Made by a program: the position numbers and the translations under genes. Below, one piece after another: positions 1 through 12,164 of a stretch of 64,000 nucleotides of DNA. Position 1 is the stretch's first letter. Each line of letters begins with the position of its first letter. Source of the stretch: Epiperipatus broadwayi (lineage: Eukaryota; Onychophora; Udeonychophora; Euonychophora; Peripatidae). A model generated the notes under the pieces. The model did not search any database, was not told the DNA's origin, and saw only the letters and a program-made list of their open reading frames with translations. The stretch lies in the NCBI GenBank assembly GCA_028023455.1, contig JAQFVV010006274.1, forward strand, positions 3,476,001 to 3,540,000, given 5' to 3'.

Positions 1-702
1 AATAAAAACCACATATACCCTGAGTAAATTTCTTTTTTCAAAATGAAATATTTTTATCTTTTACATAAAGTCATATACTTTAAATCTTATAAAAGCACTG
101 CCAGAAGAAATTGTGCATATATATTAAACACGAGAAAGTATAAATAATTTTAAAACTAATTTTTGTTAAAAAAAAAAAAGTCAAAAGATTGCAATAAATA
201 TGTTTTTTTGATTGTTGATATATATTAGGCTTTAACGTGTATAGGCGTGCACAGCCACGTAAGTTTATGATCGAAATGTGGGAGCTTACGATGAGTACCT
301 TTGGGAATTACGTCAGTGTAACCCTATGTATGCATTTCAATCAGTCATAAATAAGTTGGTGGTATATATAATTGTGCTGCAAATATACACGTATAAACCC
401 ATTATCCTTAAAACATATTTACCTCAACGCAACCTCTTAAATAAATAATCTATATAATTTGCTTGTCATGCCATGTATAAAAATAAAATGTGAAAAAAAA
501 ATAGAACTCTTGTGGGGAGCAGGTGTAAACGTAAATGGTCCTTTGGAGAATGATGGTAAACATTTTTTTTTTTGGATATAGTCTTTTTGTAAAATTACTA
601 ACCAGATGTTTTGTAAATTTTGTTAACCGTGTACCGTAATTACTAACCCTAAGTAAAATATTTTTTTTTTGTTCATTTGTTTTTTAAGCAAGTTTACTGA
701 TA
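1..702. other. AT-rich non-coding sequence
   Basis: No protein-coding or RNA gene is visible here. The stretch has A and T runs and a slightly GC-richer patch around 240-350, which could be an unrecognised repeat fragment. Confidence 0.5.
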
Positions 703-1490
703 TGTAACGGGCACATATGTACGTTACATTATTTTTTGTTAGTAAACATAAAAAAAAAAAAAAGTTCGCCAATAAAAATTTCTTTTTTAAGAATTAAAAA
801 CTGAAAATTAAAAAATCATCTTAAACTCGCATATATATAAAATTGCACAGATAAATAATTATTAAAATAAAACCCTATTAAAAAAAAGAGTAGTTTAAAA
901 CTAAATGTTAAAAAGATTTAGAGATAAAAATATATCTTTAATCTTGGAAAACACATTAATTAATCAGAAATGGAAATGATTGTTTTAAATAGTTAAATGT
1001 AAATCAGCTTTGGGCATTTAAATGTAAAAACATCGGTCAGATAGAAAAACAATAGAAACTTTTAGCAAATAAAAAGAAATCCCTATGGAATCGGACCTTA
1101 GCGAAAGGACCATCGCATCGATGACGTAATGTAAATTCAATCCTTCAAATAAATATAAAAGGACAAGTTTGAAAATTATTAAGGATTGATTATTTACGAG
1201 TGGACTGAGATGTGTTAGTGCGGAAGTGAAGGAGAAGGGATCGAAAAGACGCACTCTTCAATCCCTTCAGTTTTGCCAAAGAAAGAAAGAGAAATGAACT
1301 ATCGTTTTTCTACATTGAGGACCAGTTAAAGCAAAAACCTCCGGATGGATAAGTAAATCGGCCAACAGAATACCAATCTTAGGACGGCATAGGAATTCAC
1401 GTTCATGGCAAGCAACGGATAAAGATGAACTGTTTTAAACCGTAAGAACTTTATAAACAATGAACATTAAATTAAAACTTTCCAGATTTA
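703..1490 (+). repeat. LTR-like repeat copy, partial
   Basis: The stretch begins with TGTAACGG, and its first 450 bases or so can be aligned by eye with 33,746-34,200. Shared landmarks in the same order are an ATTAAAAACTGAAAATTAAAA-type block, a CGCACAGAT-type block, GGAAATGATTGTTTT and a GGTCAGATA segment. Similarity fades after about 1,450, before the Penelope-like element starts. The TGTAACGG start resembles retroviral-type LTR ends, but no matching far end was found here. No coding sequence was seen. Confidence 0.4.
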
Positions 1491-1754
1491 AATGATTGCA
1501 ATATTATCCTATCTGACCAACTTAATTTATTAATAATGTTATTTGATGTATTTCTTTTTTTTATATATATTTAAAATCATTTCCATTTATTTATTTATTT
1601 TTTGTTCTTTAAGTTTTATCATGATTTTTGTTTTTCGTTAAATTAATTATGTAAAATTAAGAGCGTGCTAATAGCTCTAAACAAGCTTTTTTTTTTTTAT
1701 TTATGATAAATGCTACTACAAAAGAAGGCATTCAAATCATTTTTATCTTGGATT

Positions 1755-1810
1755 GTCCCCATCCCCAGACCGGTTTCGACCTATGGGTCTCTTCAGTGAG
1801 GAGTTGGGAC
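1755..1810 (-). ncRNA. Hammerhead ribozyme, type I, dimer-type stem III
   Basis: Read on the minus strand, the order is CTGAAGA (conserved CUGANGA), a 4-bp stem II (GACC/GGTC with a CATA loop), GAA, the palindrome ACCGGT, then the cleavage base C. Stem I pairs TCCTCA with TGGGGA (one G-U pair), then has an internal loop, then GTCCC with GGGAC. All invariant core positions are present. ACCGGT is too short for a stable hairpin but pairs perfectly with a second molecule, as in known dimeric hammerheads of Penelope-like elements and retrozymes. It lies just upstream of a Penelope-like element but on the opposite strand. Activity is inferred from sequence only. Confidence 0.82.
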
Positions 1811-1984
1811 ATTATATCTAAAAAACCAACTCAAGCAAAGCATTTATATAAAAGATAATTGTTAGAAGAAGATCTGAAGCTTTTAGACATCTACATGTCT
1901 TTAAAGTCAGCTCTCCAACTGAAAAAATCATATGGGCCTGAACTTAATTCAGATACTCCATATCAATATAGATAATTATAATAT

Positions 1985-2084
1985 TTGATCTATATTTTAA
2001 TAGATGTGATATGTTGGACTATTTCCATCATATATGAATGAATGTTGATGGAATTTACCATCATTACATACCTTCAGACAAATA
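1985..2084. repeat. Penelope-like element 5' terminal repeat segments
   Basis: Three blocks recur at the 3' end of the element. TTGATCTATATTT (about 1985-1997) recurs near 4848-4860. The block 2002-2046 recurs inverted at 4765-4810. The block 2056-2084 (TACCATCATTACA, CCTTCAGACAAATA) recurs in direct orientation at 4818-4846. Such rearranged pseudo-LTRs are typical of Penelope-like elements. Confidence 0.65.
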
Positions 2085-2127
2085 CTATGTACTCAGTATT
2101 GACCCGATGCTATGTTGAAATTTAGAC

Positions 2128-4386
2128 ATTATGAAAAATTATGTCTAAAACTGGCTAAAGTAGAAAATCATTTAACTTTCTTATATAAATGTAAATCAGA
2201 AGGGATCATTCCTAAGAGTTTGTAGTTAAAATCTCCTATTCCCTCCAAGAGAGCTGAGAAAATTATTCAGAGAGCAAATGAGACCTTATTGAGAGAAAGT
2301 ATAAAGGTTCAGCTGTTTTCCAAGTATCAAACATTGTGTTCTATTAGAAATGTGGAATCGTTTTTACAAAATAAAGTTACCGATGAAGATTTCTCAAGAA
2401 TTTGTCAAGCAATGAACAGATGATATTGTAAGTTACATGGAAGGATAAAAGAACTTCAGAAGAAGCTTATAAATCTACACCGGCAAGTCAAAAGTCATAC
2501 TGCAACTAGTCTATCCTCATCCTCAGTGAAAAATCTTAGTACTAAACACCTTACTGATGCTGAATTATCAGTTCTTGAAAAAAGTTTGAGTTTCGCCATT
2601 ACACCATCTACTGTCCCATTATTGGATATAATGGCAGCCACTGAGGAGATGACCCAAAACTTGACTCTAGAAGAAGCAGAAGAATTACGCCGGAGAATTA
2701 AAAAAGACACTCGAAAGATATCAAGTGCACAAGCAGAAGTCAAACATTTCATGTGATGAGAGGAAAGCTATTAAATCTCTCAAACAGTTTACATCTATAA
2801 TCATTCTTCATTGTGACAAAGATAACATTACAGTTGTAATGGATAAAGCTGATTATGATAACAGAATACAAGGCCGTCTCACAGCAGGCCAATACAAAAA
2901 AGTAGCAAAAAATCCAATTTTAAATCCAGAGGTAAAACTGCAAGCATTACTCTGAAAGCATCGCAGATATTTCAGTGATTCAGAAAAAAGAAAATTAACT
3001 TCGTATTTTGGCAAGATTCCTCATTTATATGGACTGCCTAAAATCCATAAAGACAATGTTCCATTAAGACCTATTGTTAGTTCTAGAAATTCACCATGTC
3101 AAAATTTGTCAAGATTTCTTCTCGAAGTTTTTAGTCCATTGGCATACAGGGCACAGTCTTTCGTCAAGGATTCTAAGCACTTTGTATAATTAGTCAGGAA
3201 TATGAAAATGGAAAGAACTGACATATTGGTAAGCTTTGATGTGGAAAGTCTGTTTAAAAATGTACCATGTGATGAGGAAAAGGTTATATGATGATAATAG
3301 TCTACAAACTAGCTATTGATAGTATAATGGAATTATTAGCATTCTGCATAACAACAACATACTTTCAATATAACTCAGAATTCTTCCAACAAAATCAAGG
3401 GATGACCATAGGATCATCACTGTCACCCTTGCTCAGCAACATTTACATGGAAGAACTTGAAACCACAACCATAAATACTACTCCATGTCCACCTAAAGTG
3501 TGACTTCAATATATTGATGATACATTTGTGGTATGGCTACCTGGTGAGGTACAATTACAGTCATTCTGGATGATCATTAACAACATATCTCCTACAATTA
3601 AATTCACAATGGAATCAGAACAAGAACAAAAATTGGCATACTTGGATGTTCTTGTGATCCCTCAGGGCAAAGTAAAAACAACAGTATATAGGAAACCAAC
3701 ACACACTGGCAAGTATTTGGCATATACATCCAATCATACAAAAAGCACTAAACAAGGAATTGTACTATCACTATGGAACAGAGCAAAGGAGGTTTGTTCA
3801 GAAACCTGTGATTTGGAAAAAGAAAAGATTCACATAGAATAACTGCTTATGAAGAATGGTTATCCATCAACAGTCATTAGGAAAACCTTCAATAGACAAC
3901 ACAAAGAGACAGCAAAAGAAAACAATTATTGGTATGGTAGTGTATTCATACATACCAGGAATGGCGGACAAATTAAAGAAAATCTGCAGTCAATATAACA
4001 TTAGAACTGCTTTACAAAGCCATACCACACTTTGAGGAATGCTTACTTTTACTAAGCCTAAACTGGAAATGCTGAAGAACAAAAACTGTATCTATGAAAT
4101 ACCATGTGAATGTGGAAGGAAATACATTGGTGAGATCTGTCACCCTGTTAAACAATGATTGAAAGAGCACAAACTAATGGTTAAAAGAGAAAAAACAGAT
4201 GTGTTTGTTGTAGTAGATCATGTATGTACTAATGACCATATGTTTAATTGGGAAAATATAAAGATATTGGATAAAGAGGAAAAAATATATCTAAGAAAAT
4301 TCAAGGAAGCTGCTCATGTGACAATGGTAAATAATTCTATGTCAATCCAGTGTGGGAATACACAATGTATGGAAGCCTCTAATTAA
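2128..4386 (+). pseudogene. Penelope-like retroelement ORF (reverse transcriptase + GIY-YIG), degenerate
   Basis: This is a decayed single-ORF polyprotein of a Penelope-like retroelement, an enzyme that copies RNA into DNA and nicks its target with a GIY-YIG endonuclease. In order, broken by stops and frame changes, I see: an N-terminal helical region (from about 2,130, with HYEKLCLKLAKVE); a segment starting NLSTKHLTDAEL (2,526-2,756); ITVVMDKADYD (about 2,830-2,870); reverse transcriptase blocks HLYGLPKIHK and RPIVSSRNSP (3,020-3,100), VSFDVESLF (near 3,240), GMTIGSSLSPLLSNIYMEEL (3,400-3,460) and the YIDD catalytic box (near 3,515); TVYRKPTHTGKYL (3,690-3,720); and the endonuclease start YEIPCECGRKYIGE (about 4,095-4,135) followed by an EH and H..F.W pattern to 4,386. 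Several in-frame stops show it is dead. Intact parts would total about 750 codons, near family length. Confidence 0.93.
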
Positions 4387-4469
4387 TCTTGCTCTTAGGA
4401 AAAAATATTAAACAAACAAAAAAAACTAATTAGCCTCGCTTATAAAAAAAAAAAAATTGAAGGACTCTG

Positions 4470-4603
4470 GAGGATTTGAACCAACCCTCATATATAAATA
4501 TATCAAATTTCTACTATATGTTGCTTTTGACAGAATAGCTCAGTTGCCTTAAATTCGATATTCAAGAATCTAAAGGTGCGAGTTCAACTTCTAAGCAATA
4601 TTG
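4470..4603. repeat. tRNA-like modules in the 3' region of the Penelope-like element
   Basis: On the plus strand, TAGCTCAGTTG (4,536-4,546) resembles a tRNA box A, and GAGTTCAACTT (4,580-4,590) resembles box B at tRNA-like spacing. On the minus strand, GGTTCAAATCCT (complement of 4,471-4,482) resembles another box B. No full cloverleaf can be drawn, so these look like decayed tRNA-derived or SINE-like sequence captured in the 3' untranslated region, not working tRNA genes. Confidence 0.45.
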
Positions 4604-4621
4604 TCATCGTGCATATAGGCC

Positions 4622-4670
4622 AGCAACACCTGAAGAAGAGTGGAGAATAATATTACTCGAAATGTTGTGT
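4622..4670 (+). ncRNA. Hammerhead-like core, degenerate, sense strand of the Penelope-like element
   Basis: CTGAAGA (4,630-4,636) is followed by a stem II candidate GAGT/ACTC (4,638-4,641 with 4,555-type spacing, ACTC at 4,655-4,658) and GAAA at 4,659-4,662. CAACA before the core can pair with TGTTG after it. The usual UH cleavage site and a proper stem III are missing, so it is probably a decayed or divergent hammerhead. Its place just after the GIY-YIG coding end matches where such motifs occur in this class. Confidence 0.4.
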
Positions 4671-4764
4671 AATTACTAACCTGTGTTGTCTATTTGTGTG
4701 TTATTACTAACAAGTTGTTTGTATTTGGAAAAGTTTAAATAAAGTTTAAAATTTTCTATACATT

Positions 4765-4860
4765 CAACATTCATTTATAAATGATGGAAATAGTCCATCA
4801 TATCACATCTAATAATATACCATCATTACAAACCTTCAGACAAATATTGATCTATATTTG
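4765..4860. repeat. Penelope-like element 3' terminal repeat segments
   Basis: The segment 4,765-4,810 is the inverted counterpart of 2,002-2,046. The segment 4,818-4,846 is a direct copy of 2,056-2,084, and 4,846-4,860 repeats the ATTGATCTATATTT block seen at about 1,985. It probably marks the 3' edge of the element. Confidence 0.6.
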
Positions 4861-5212
4861 TTTTTTTTGTTTTTTATGGTATTGTTAATTTTTTTATCTT
4901 CAAAGTTTAAATTATTGTGTTTGTGTAAATACTGTATTAATATAAACAAACAATAATAAATAGTGCATGCACTTTACACAGTATAAATACAATACTTTAT
5001 TATTCCACACTTCCAAAAATAGCTAACAGTTCCAATTGTCCAATAGTATTATTCAGAACTGTAACATACTCAATATATATATAAGCAATTAAACATGTAA
5101 AAGCAAAACAAAATTTTCATACATATTTAAAACTATAAAAAATAAAATTATATTTTACAATATATAGAAAAAGAGAATATTAGCAAAAAAAAGACATAAA
5201 TTTTTAAATCTT

Positions 5213-5430
5213 GTAACCTGCTGCTTGAAAAAGATTGTCCATGTTGTGCCGGTCAAAATATGCTTATCCATCTAACACGAGCTGGAACTCACAAAATGTA
5301 CTTCAAACCCAGTCGAGCCCGAGATTTTGGTCAGGGACCAGCCTGGATTCGAACCCACTCTCCAAGCCCCAGATCAAACACCTAATGGACAACATAACAA
5401 TGATGGCCCACGAGAATTAATTCTTAATCC
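5213..5430 (-). repeat. tRNA-derived SINE-like sequence
   Basis: The minus strand contains GGGTTCGAATCCA (complement of 5,344-5,356), a near-consensus pol III box B. It is preceded by a tRNA-like stretch (CCATTAGGTGTTTGATC) and followed by a GC-richer body unlike the flanks. No exact box A and no second copy were found in this window, so the family is unknown. The body runs to about 5,213, next to an A/T-rich tail. Confidence 0.55.
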
Positions 5431-7495
5431 GGCCCACTAGCAAATCGGAGAAACAAAAGACTCATGGACTTAACATCTATATAAACAACTTAAACACTAA
5501 AGACATTCCAAAGATAAAATCTAGTATAATTAGTTAATAGGGGTTTTACTAATGAAATAGCTATGGGAAATTAGTGAATTGGATTGATTTAATAATGAGA
5601 CAGAAACTGATATATGATGAATTAAAATATATTTATTGACAATTGTTGTTGGCAAATGCACGCAGGCATTTTATTTATAAAGTAATATTACTCTAGGCCA
5701 TTTAAACAATAATTGATACGTTGGCTATTATTTAATTGATCCAATATTATTTAATGGAAACAAATAGCCCTACTATATAAGTAATCACTACATTAACTTT
5801 TATCAGTAATGCACTTTCATCATCAGTTCGAGTGGCTATTGTACGTGAAATCTAACAAAGTCTGGAGTGAAACTTAATAATACATCTGACTATAATAATT
5901 TTATATATCAACTATGGGCTTATAAAGCATCCCAGATAGCTTTAGATCGAACGGGTTTTCAAGAATGCTTCGGATCAACGCCGAAGACTGCATATTAGGG
6001 AGGGAGAGTTGGCTATAACGATTCTACTAATACGCTAGGCACAAGTAAAATATAATAATAAAGTGGCTCTGCGGATGGAAGAATAGTTTTAGGGTTTTTG
6101 TGACAAACAACGGTTTACCCAATAACCGGTCGTCATGCTGCAAAAGGGAACCTTTATTTGGTTCATAAGGAGCGGGGGACTTACGTGCTAATCTGGCCCG
6201 TAGCTCAGACTTCGCTACTGCACTACCCTATACGAGAAGATGTGCTGGCAACGCCGTGGCTCCATCTTATATATAAAACAGCACGAGAAAAATATTAATA
6301 AGTTTCACATCTGCCAAGCTGAAGGATATTATAAATGAAATATCACATATTAAATGAACACAAGTTTATCAGCTTGATCAAAAGAGCCAACTCTTCTGTA
6401 GCATGAGAAATATGTATATGCTACTGACGGGAATATATACAAACTTTACTTTATTCCGTTCAATCTCTTTAGTTATCTATAACTACTAAACTTTTAAAAA
6501 GGAGGAAAAGTATATTTAATAAGGGACTTACGAATACTTTACTAAAAAAATATACTTATGATTGCACTCCAGGCTAGTTTAATCTTTAGTAATATAATAA
6601 TTAAAGGTTGAAAAGCCACATTTTATATTTATATTAATTAATTTACTAAATGACAAAATATGAATTTGGGTTTCGAAACAGTGCACGAAATGACGCTATA
6701 TAAATAATAATATGAAGATGTTAAATTTATATGTTTAAAAACATATTCTATAATTAAATGCACGCTGTTTCGAAACATAAGCACAACTAATAATAATTAA
6801 AAATAAGCAAAAGAAAAGCAAAATATAACTGCAGTGATTAAATTATATAGCAAAACATTAATTAACACAGAAATTTACAAAAGTATTTCATATTATAGAA
6901 TTTAAAGATTATTTGAAAAACAATTTAGAAAGAAGTTTCGATAATATGGTTAACTAACCAGTTTTTAAGAAATCATGATTGTTTTTGAAATTCACAGAGC
7001 TCTGCTATTTTAAATAATATTACAACAGTTCTATAGCTGGACTGGATAGATTTGAGCTGGAACGAAGGTGAGTTCTTTGGCGGCTTATGGCATGTTCTTA
7101 TTCAGTTGCGAGACGATTTAAAATGGTGTTGGAACGATGGCAAGTCCCTTTAGCAACATACGGCATCTTTCATTTGGTATAAGCTTTTTGGTTGTTGCTT
7201 CGGCATTTGATGGATTGAACTCGGCATTCCATCACGGGAACGGCAGCAAAATTGTGCCTGACTTTAGCCAGACATGGTAAAAATTAAACAATTTATAACT
7301 TGGATAATAATAACTCTTCAAAAGCAAGATGGAGTATCCCTTCCCGCTTAAAATAAGCCCTATTTATACATTTCGACTAAACTTTAACACCTTTTTGGAA
7401 TTTCATTAGTCTCGGGACCAATTGACTTTTAATTAAACAAAATAATATAATCCAATTTCTACAACAGATAACATCTCCGAGGTGTTACATTTAAT
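5430..7495. repeat. Unclassified GC-richer interspersed repeat region
   Basis: The segments 5,900-6,290 and 7,030-7,260 are clearly richer in G and C than the flanks and contain no sustained open reading frame. Their composition resembles the GC-rich parts of the LTR-like repeats at 34.8-35.1 and 58.3-59.1 kb. TGTAACACC on the minus strand at about 7,490 could be an LTR start, but I found no matching far end. GGCCCGTAGCTCAG at about 6,195-6,208 resembles a tRNA 5' end but has no box B after it. Confidence 0.3.
6670..6776. repeat. Short inverted repeat (hairpin element)
   Basis: GTTTCGAAACAGTGCA (6,670-6,685) is matched in inverted orientation by TGCACGCTGTTTCGAAAC (6,759-6,776), with a two-base insertion. 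About 73 AT-rich bases lie between. It could be a tiny palindromic MITE or a hairpin relic. Confidence 0.6.
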
Positions 7496-7966
7496 TACTT
7501 AAAATTATTAAAATATATAAATTATATAATTTGATTCAGTTTCATTAATTAAATTTCTTTTTAGGTGTTAAAGAATGTTAAAGCTTAGCAGAAGGAACGG
7601 TATTCTGATTTAATGATAAAGTCTTTTGTTGCAAACAAAAATCAATCAGTAAACTAGATTTTACTTTTTACCCGGGGTGCAGTCACTAATTGATCTCTTG
7701 TTTACACAAAATTCTCATTTTTAATTACAAATGGATGATTTTTATTTTACTGAAATAAATAACTTTTAACATATTTGTTCTTACAATATTATTTGTTTAT
7801 TAAAAAAAAAAAGCAAATTTAAGAAAATACTTTAGTTTCAATTATATATGTAAAACATTAAATCAGAAAACCGTTAAATATGTTTTAAAGAAAATGTTTT
7901 ACGTTATATCTTCTTTATTTAAACTTAAATATATATACAAATCATTTTGCCGTTATTCCAAGGTTT

Positions 7967-8133
7967 AAATTATCCATCCACATACGAAATAATAGCGAAT
8001 ATAATTAAGAATTGACTAAAAATTAATAAAACATTTTATAATTTTATAATAAATTATGAGCATTTCTCCGCTATAACTTTGTCAAACCTGTCTAATTATA
8101 GCGTGTTTTCGTATGTAAATGGATGATGCAATT
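7967..8133. repeat. Foldback / MITE-like inverted repeat
   Basis: The roughly 40-bp arm at 7,967-8,007 (AAATTATCCATCCACATACG...) is complementary to 8,092-8,133 (...CGTATGTAAATGGATGATGCAATTT) with a few mismatches. The 85-base spacer is AT-rich. There is no coding sequence and no clear target duplication. Confidence 0.55.
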
Positions 8134-8240
8134 TAAGCGGCCATTATAGCAAAGTTTTCCCACTCGACTTACATATAACATTTTTACATTTAAGATAGGT
8201 TCGAAACTAGTTCAGACGAGTAGGTCATTAGGTTGATGGT

Positions 8241-8271
8241 GAAACGGAAAGGGATTGGAGGTTTCCGTTTC
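8241..8271. repeat. Small perfect hairpin
   Basis: GAAACGGAAA and TTTCCGTTTC form a 10-bp inverted repeat around an 11-base G-rich loop. No T-tract follows and no function is evident. Confidence 0.5.
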
Positions 8272-8299
8272 AATGTCTATCATAGTTGCAATTCTTTTA

Positions 8300-11200
8300 T
8301 GAAAAGATCAAAGATTCCTGACATTAGTTCCAAAATATATAGTTTCTGAATTAAATTCAAACCTTATAGTAGATGCAATCATGGATTCAAAATTTAAAAT
8401 TTTGAAACTTTCAAGCCATTTGATTAAATTGGTAATAATGCAAGGCTAATATTATCTTTCATCCAGAATGGGATTAAATGCAGAATGGCTTTTTTTTTAG
8501 ACAAAACTAAGAATGTCAATGAATAAATATGCATAGAAATACTGTTAGTAATGTTAAACAAGTTTTTTTTTTTTTTGGATATTATTTTGTAAATGTAATC
8601 ATTTGGATTGCTTTTTTTTTTGTCCTTTTTTTAATAATAGTTGTTTTGTAAGTTCTGATATTCCCTTATTATAAATTCTAAACAAAAAAGCAAATGTATG
8701 CTTTTGGTTTCTAATCTTTTAATGTTCTATTTATTTTTCCTGTATTCCATATTCAAAAAATTAAATAATTTATATTCTCCCAACTTTTTTCATATTATCC
8801 ACATTTACTATTCAAATCTCGATCTTTTTTCTTTTAAAACTCCTGCCTTACTTACAATAACACTTCTTTCTTTAGTTTTATTTGTTCTTATAGTTTATAT
8901 AAATAAATGTATTTGGATTTGTCGTGTATCTATTTGTTTGATGTTGATATTACCATTAATCTAATATTTTTACTGTATCACAGCTGCCAATATCTTATTA
9001 GTAAATGTTGTGTAAGGAAATTGTAGTGATCCCAGATAATGACAGATATGATCCAGTCAGATTGGTAGTATAATGCTAATATTAGCAACAAACAAATGTA
9101 TATACCAATGAATCCAAAATATATGTTTACATCTTTTATTTGTGAAACACTTCATAGTTTCAAAGACAGTAAAGTTTGCTGATGAAAAATAAATCATTTC
9201 CAATTGCTTTCCGTATTTCTTATCACTCTTATATTCTATTGTTTCATATTTGATATTTGGGGGTTTCTTTGCAAAGTTATTAAAATGAGAAGTCAACTCT
9301 GTCTTGTAAATTTAAATTTAAGCTGATGCAAATGAAAATGCAATAACATGATATTTGCCCATTTAATTATCATTATTCTAATCAATTAATATGTAAGAAC
9401 TGGATCTATAAATTTGAGTTCTTGGAGTTTTTAATCTTAAGATGGGTTGGCAAAATTTTTAACACAAAAAGCTATTTTGCTTAAATTTCCCTTACTCCCT
9501 CCCTTAAAGAGCCACAAGAAAAGGGGTATCATCCTTTCACCCTATTAAAGAGATGCAAGGAAAGAGGTAAAAAAATGTGTTCTGGAAAATACAAATTTCT
9601 GAATGGCAGTGGATATATATGAACATTTATTTTAGTAATAGAACATAAATAGAGTCTGTATATATCCTAAAGAAAATAAAAATTCTCTTAAAAATAAATA
9701 AATAAAAGAAAAAATTACTTTGATAGCTTGTTTTATTCAAAAAATTTTAATATTTAAATATTCATCATATACAATAATTGCTTTTTTATAAGTAAGGTGG
9801 AATTCAAGAAAGAAACTTGTAAAGCAAACTTTTTCTCTAGTAGAGTCATCAAAATATTTATTTACAAATTAAAATGTGTTTATGTTTATCATGATAAAAA
9901 AAGACACAAAATTAGAATCAAAGAGCTACATTTGACTCATGAGAGTAGGTTGGTGACCCTTGCTCTAAGATTATGTTTTTTATTTATATTTACTTTCTAT
10001 AATTCCCACCTCTTGTTAGCAATTATCTATTTTTTTTTCTCTCACTTTTCAAAGCTTCGTACTTCTACTACATTTATTTTATATCCTATTTTTTCTATAC
10101 ATTCTCTATCAGAATAAGATATTTAGACAGTAGTAATGTTTTTAAAATATTGAAAATAGCAGTGGGAGAGAAAATTATTTTATATCTTAGGAGTATTAAG
10201 CTAGAATATATACCTGAATATGGAGTAATGAAAGATCTAATACAATGGAGAAAATGTTAATAATTATGGATTGATTTAAAAGAAAAATTTAATAAAATTA
10301 CAGATAATAATAGTATTCTAAAGGAATAAAATAGTATAAGGATTAGACTAATGTGCAAAGAAAAGGAAAATAATCCTAAATATATATTTTATTTTTCATT
10401 ATTTAATATTATCTTTCCCATAAATTACAATTTTTAATTCAATTTTCATGTTGCTTTCTTTTTTTTTCTATTTCTGCCTACTTCTGCAATATCTTCATAT
10501 CTTTTACATAATTTGAAAAAAAAATGTCAAAACTACAAAAAAGAGATTTGTTATGTTACATACACTATAGGAATTTTTATCCTATCTTTGGATGATGATG
10601 GATATCATTGTTTCAATACTGTTTCATACTTAACTTCCATCAACTGTCTATTTATTCATTAATATTTTATTAAAATTATTCTTGATAAAGTCTTTTAATT
10701 ATCTTTAATAATTCTAAATTTATTTATCAATTTTCAAAACTTCTCCAAAATCTGTTTTTCTCTACTCGTGTTTTTTTTTTTAAAAAAATTTAAGAATAGT
10801 GTGAATAACTGTTTTTTTTTTCTATGATTCATTTCAGTTAACAATGAAATAATAAATTTATTATCTCTATCTATCTTTTTAAATGAAATCCATTATGAAT
10901 CTTCAAAATTTTATATTTTTCATCTGCATTTTAATCCTGTTTGATATTGTGAATAGCATTTAATAATTTAAGATTATTTCCATTTTCTTTTTATAGAAAT
11001 TAATTCTTACACCATTTCATTTTTCTAGAATACACTCCATCCTCAATCAAATACTTTATCTTATTATCCTCTCTATGATTTAATGCATTTTTCTATTCCT
11101 TTCTTACTACCTTCGATATTTTGAAGTTACTACTGTCTGAATCTCTTATTTAGGTAGTATACTATTAATTGAAATATCTATTTTTCAAAAATTTCTATTA

Positions 11201-11930
11201 TTCAAATGATTTCAAAAATGATCTTAAATCTTTTAACATAAATATATTTGTGTGTATATTCATTTACAAGAAAAATTAAAGAAAAAAAAAAGTCATAAAT
11301 ATTACAAATTAATAATTCTAATGGCAGTGAACTACCTGGGATTTTTCTATCTTAAAGCTTGAATTTACAATAAGGGGATAAAAATATCTATTCTTGAAAT
11401 TCAAAAAACTCTGGAACCAGGAATGTAATATTATGCTTTACTTGTATTGTACATATATGTTCTAATGTTAACATCAATAGTGTAAAATTTTATTAATATT
11501 CTAGAACTTTTTTGTATTAAGTATTTAAAATTGTTTTGCACTAAATTTATTTATATAAACATTGCAATCAGTAATTTAACAACAGTATGCAAGAAAGATC
11601 ATTAGCAATCATTTGTAAATGAATATAGCCATTCTAATTTCTAAACTTAAAAAAAAAAAGTAAAACAAAGTAAATCAATCTATGAATCACAGTTATGATT
11701 TTTTTATATTACATGTTGGTTTTTTATTCTGTTTATTTGTATGATTGTTAAAAGAGAGATATTAAAGTCAGATTTATTATAATTACTAATTATTATTTTT
11801 TTAAAAATAATTAATACTAAGAAATTAGTTTGTGTGGTTAGATTTAAATCTCAAAAAGTTTTTCATTTTGAATTTATCTCAAATTAACATATCATGATTA
11901 TATATGATTTTGATGTTTGAAATTTATTAT
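8300..11930. other. AT-rich non-coding region
   Basis: Open frames here (for example 8,698-8,964 and 9,797-10,117 plus, 9,057-9,296 minus) are short and composition-driven, rich in F, I, K, L, N and Y, with no domain I recognise. Some A/T homopolymers are present. I see no gene. Confidence 0.6.
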
Positions 11931-12164
11931 TTATGGTTTTACATTCATATCGGCCTTTCAAGCCAATTGTGCAAACGCTTTGCGAGTGTTAAATAATAAA
12001 TGAATACCCTCTGACCAATACAAGATATAGAATTTATGCAGGAATAAAAAGAATCCCTCTTATTCCTACGACTCAAATATTTATATATGAGCAAATCTGA
12101 AGTACTGGAACAGAAGGCGTGACGATAGAACGGTCACTTTAAATTACTATATACAATGTCTGAA

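Noticed and set aside
2495-2752. 85-codon open frame on the minus strand
   Set aside because: It lies opposite the N-terminal part of the Penelope-like reading frame and has no own motif.
5805-5835. CTGATGATGAAA on the minus strand as a hammerhead
   Set aside because: The core would have no stem II and no GUC-type cleavage site. A similar sequence near 47,530 suggests only a shared old repeat end.
6190-6240. tRNA gene starting GGCCCGTAGCTCAG
   Set aside because: There is no box B at the right distance and no acceptor stem, so a tRNA cannot be folded.
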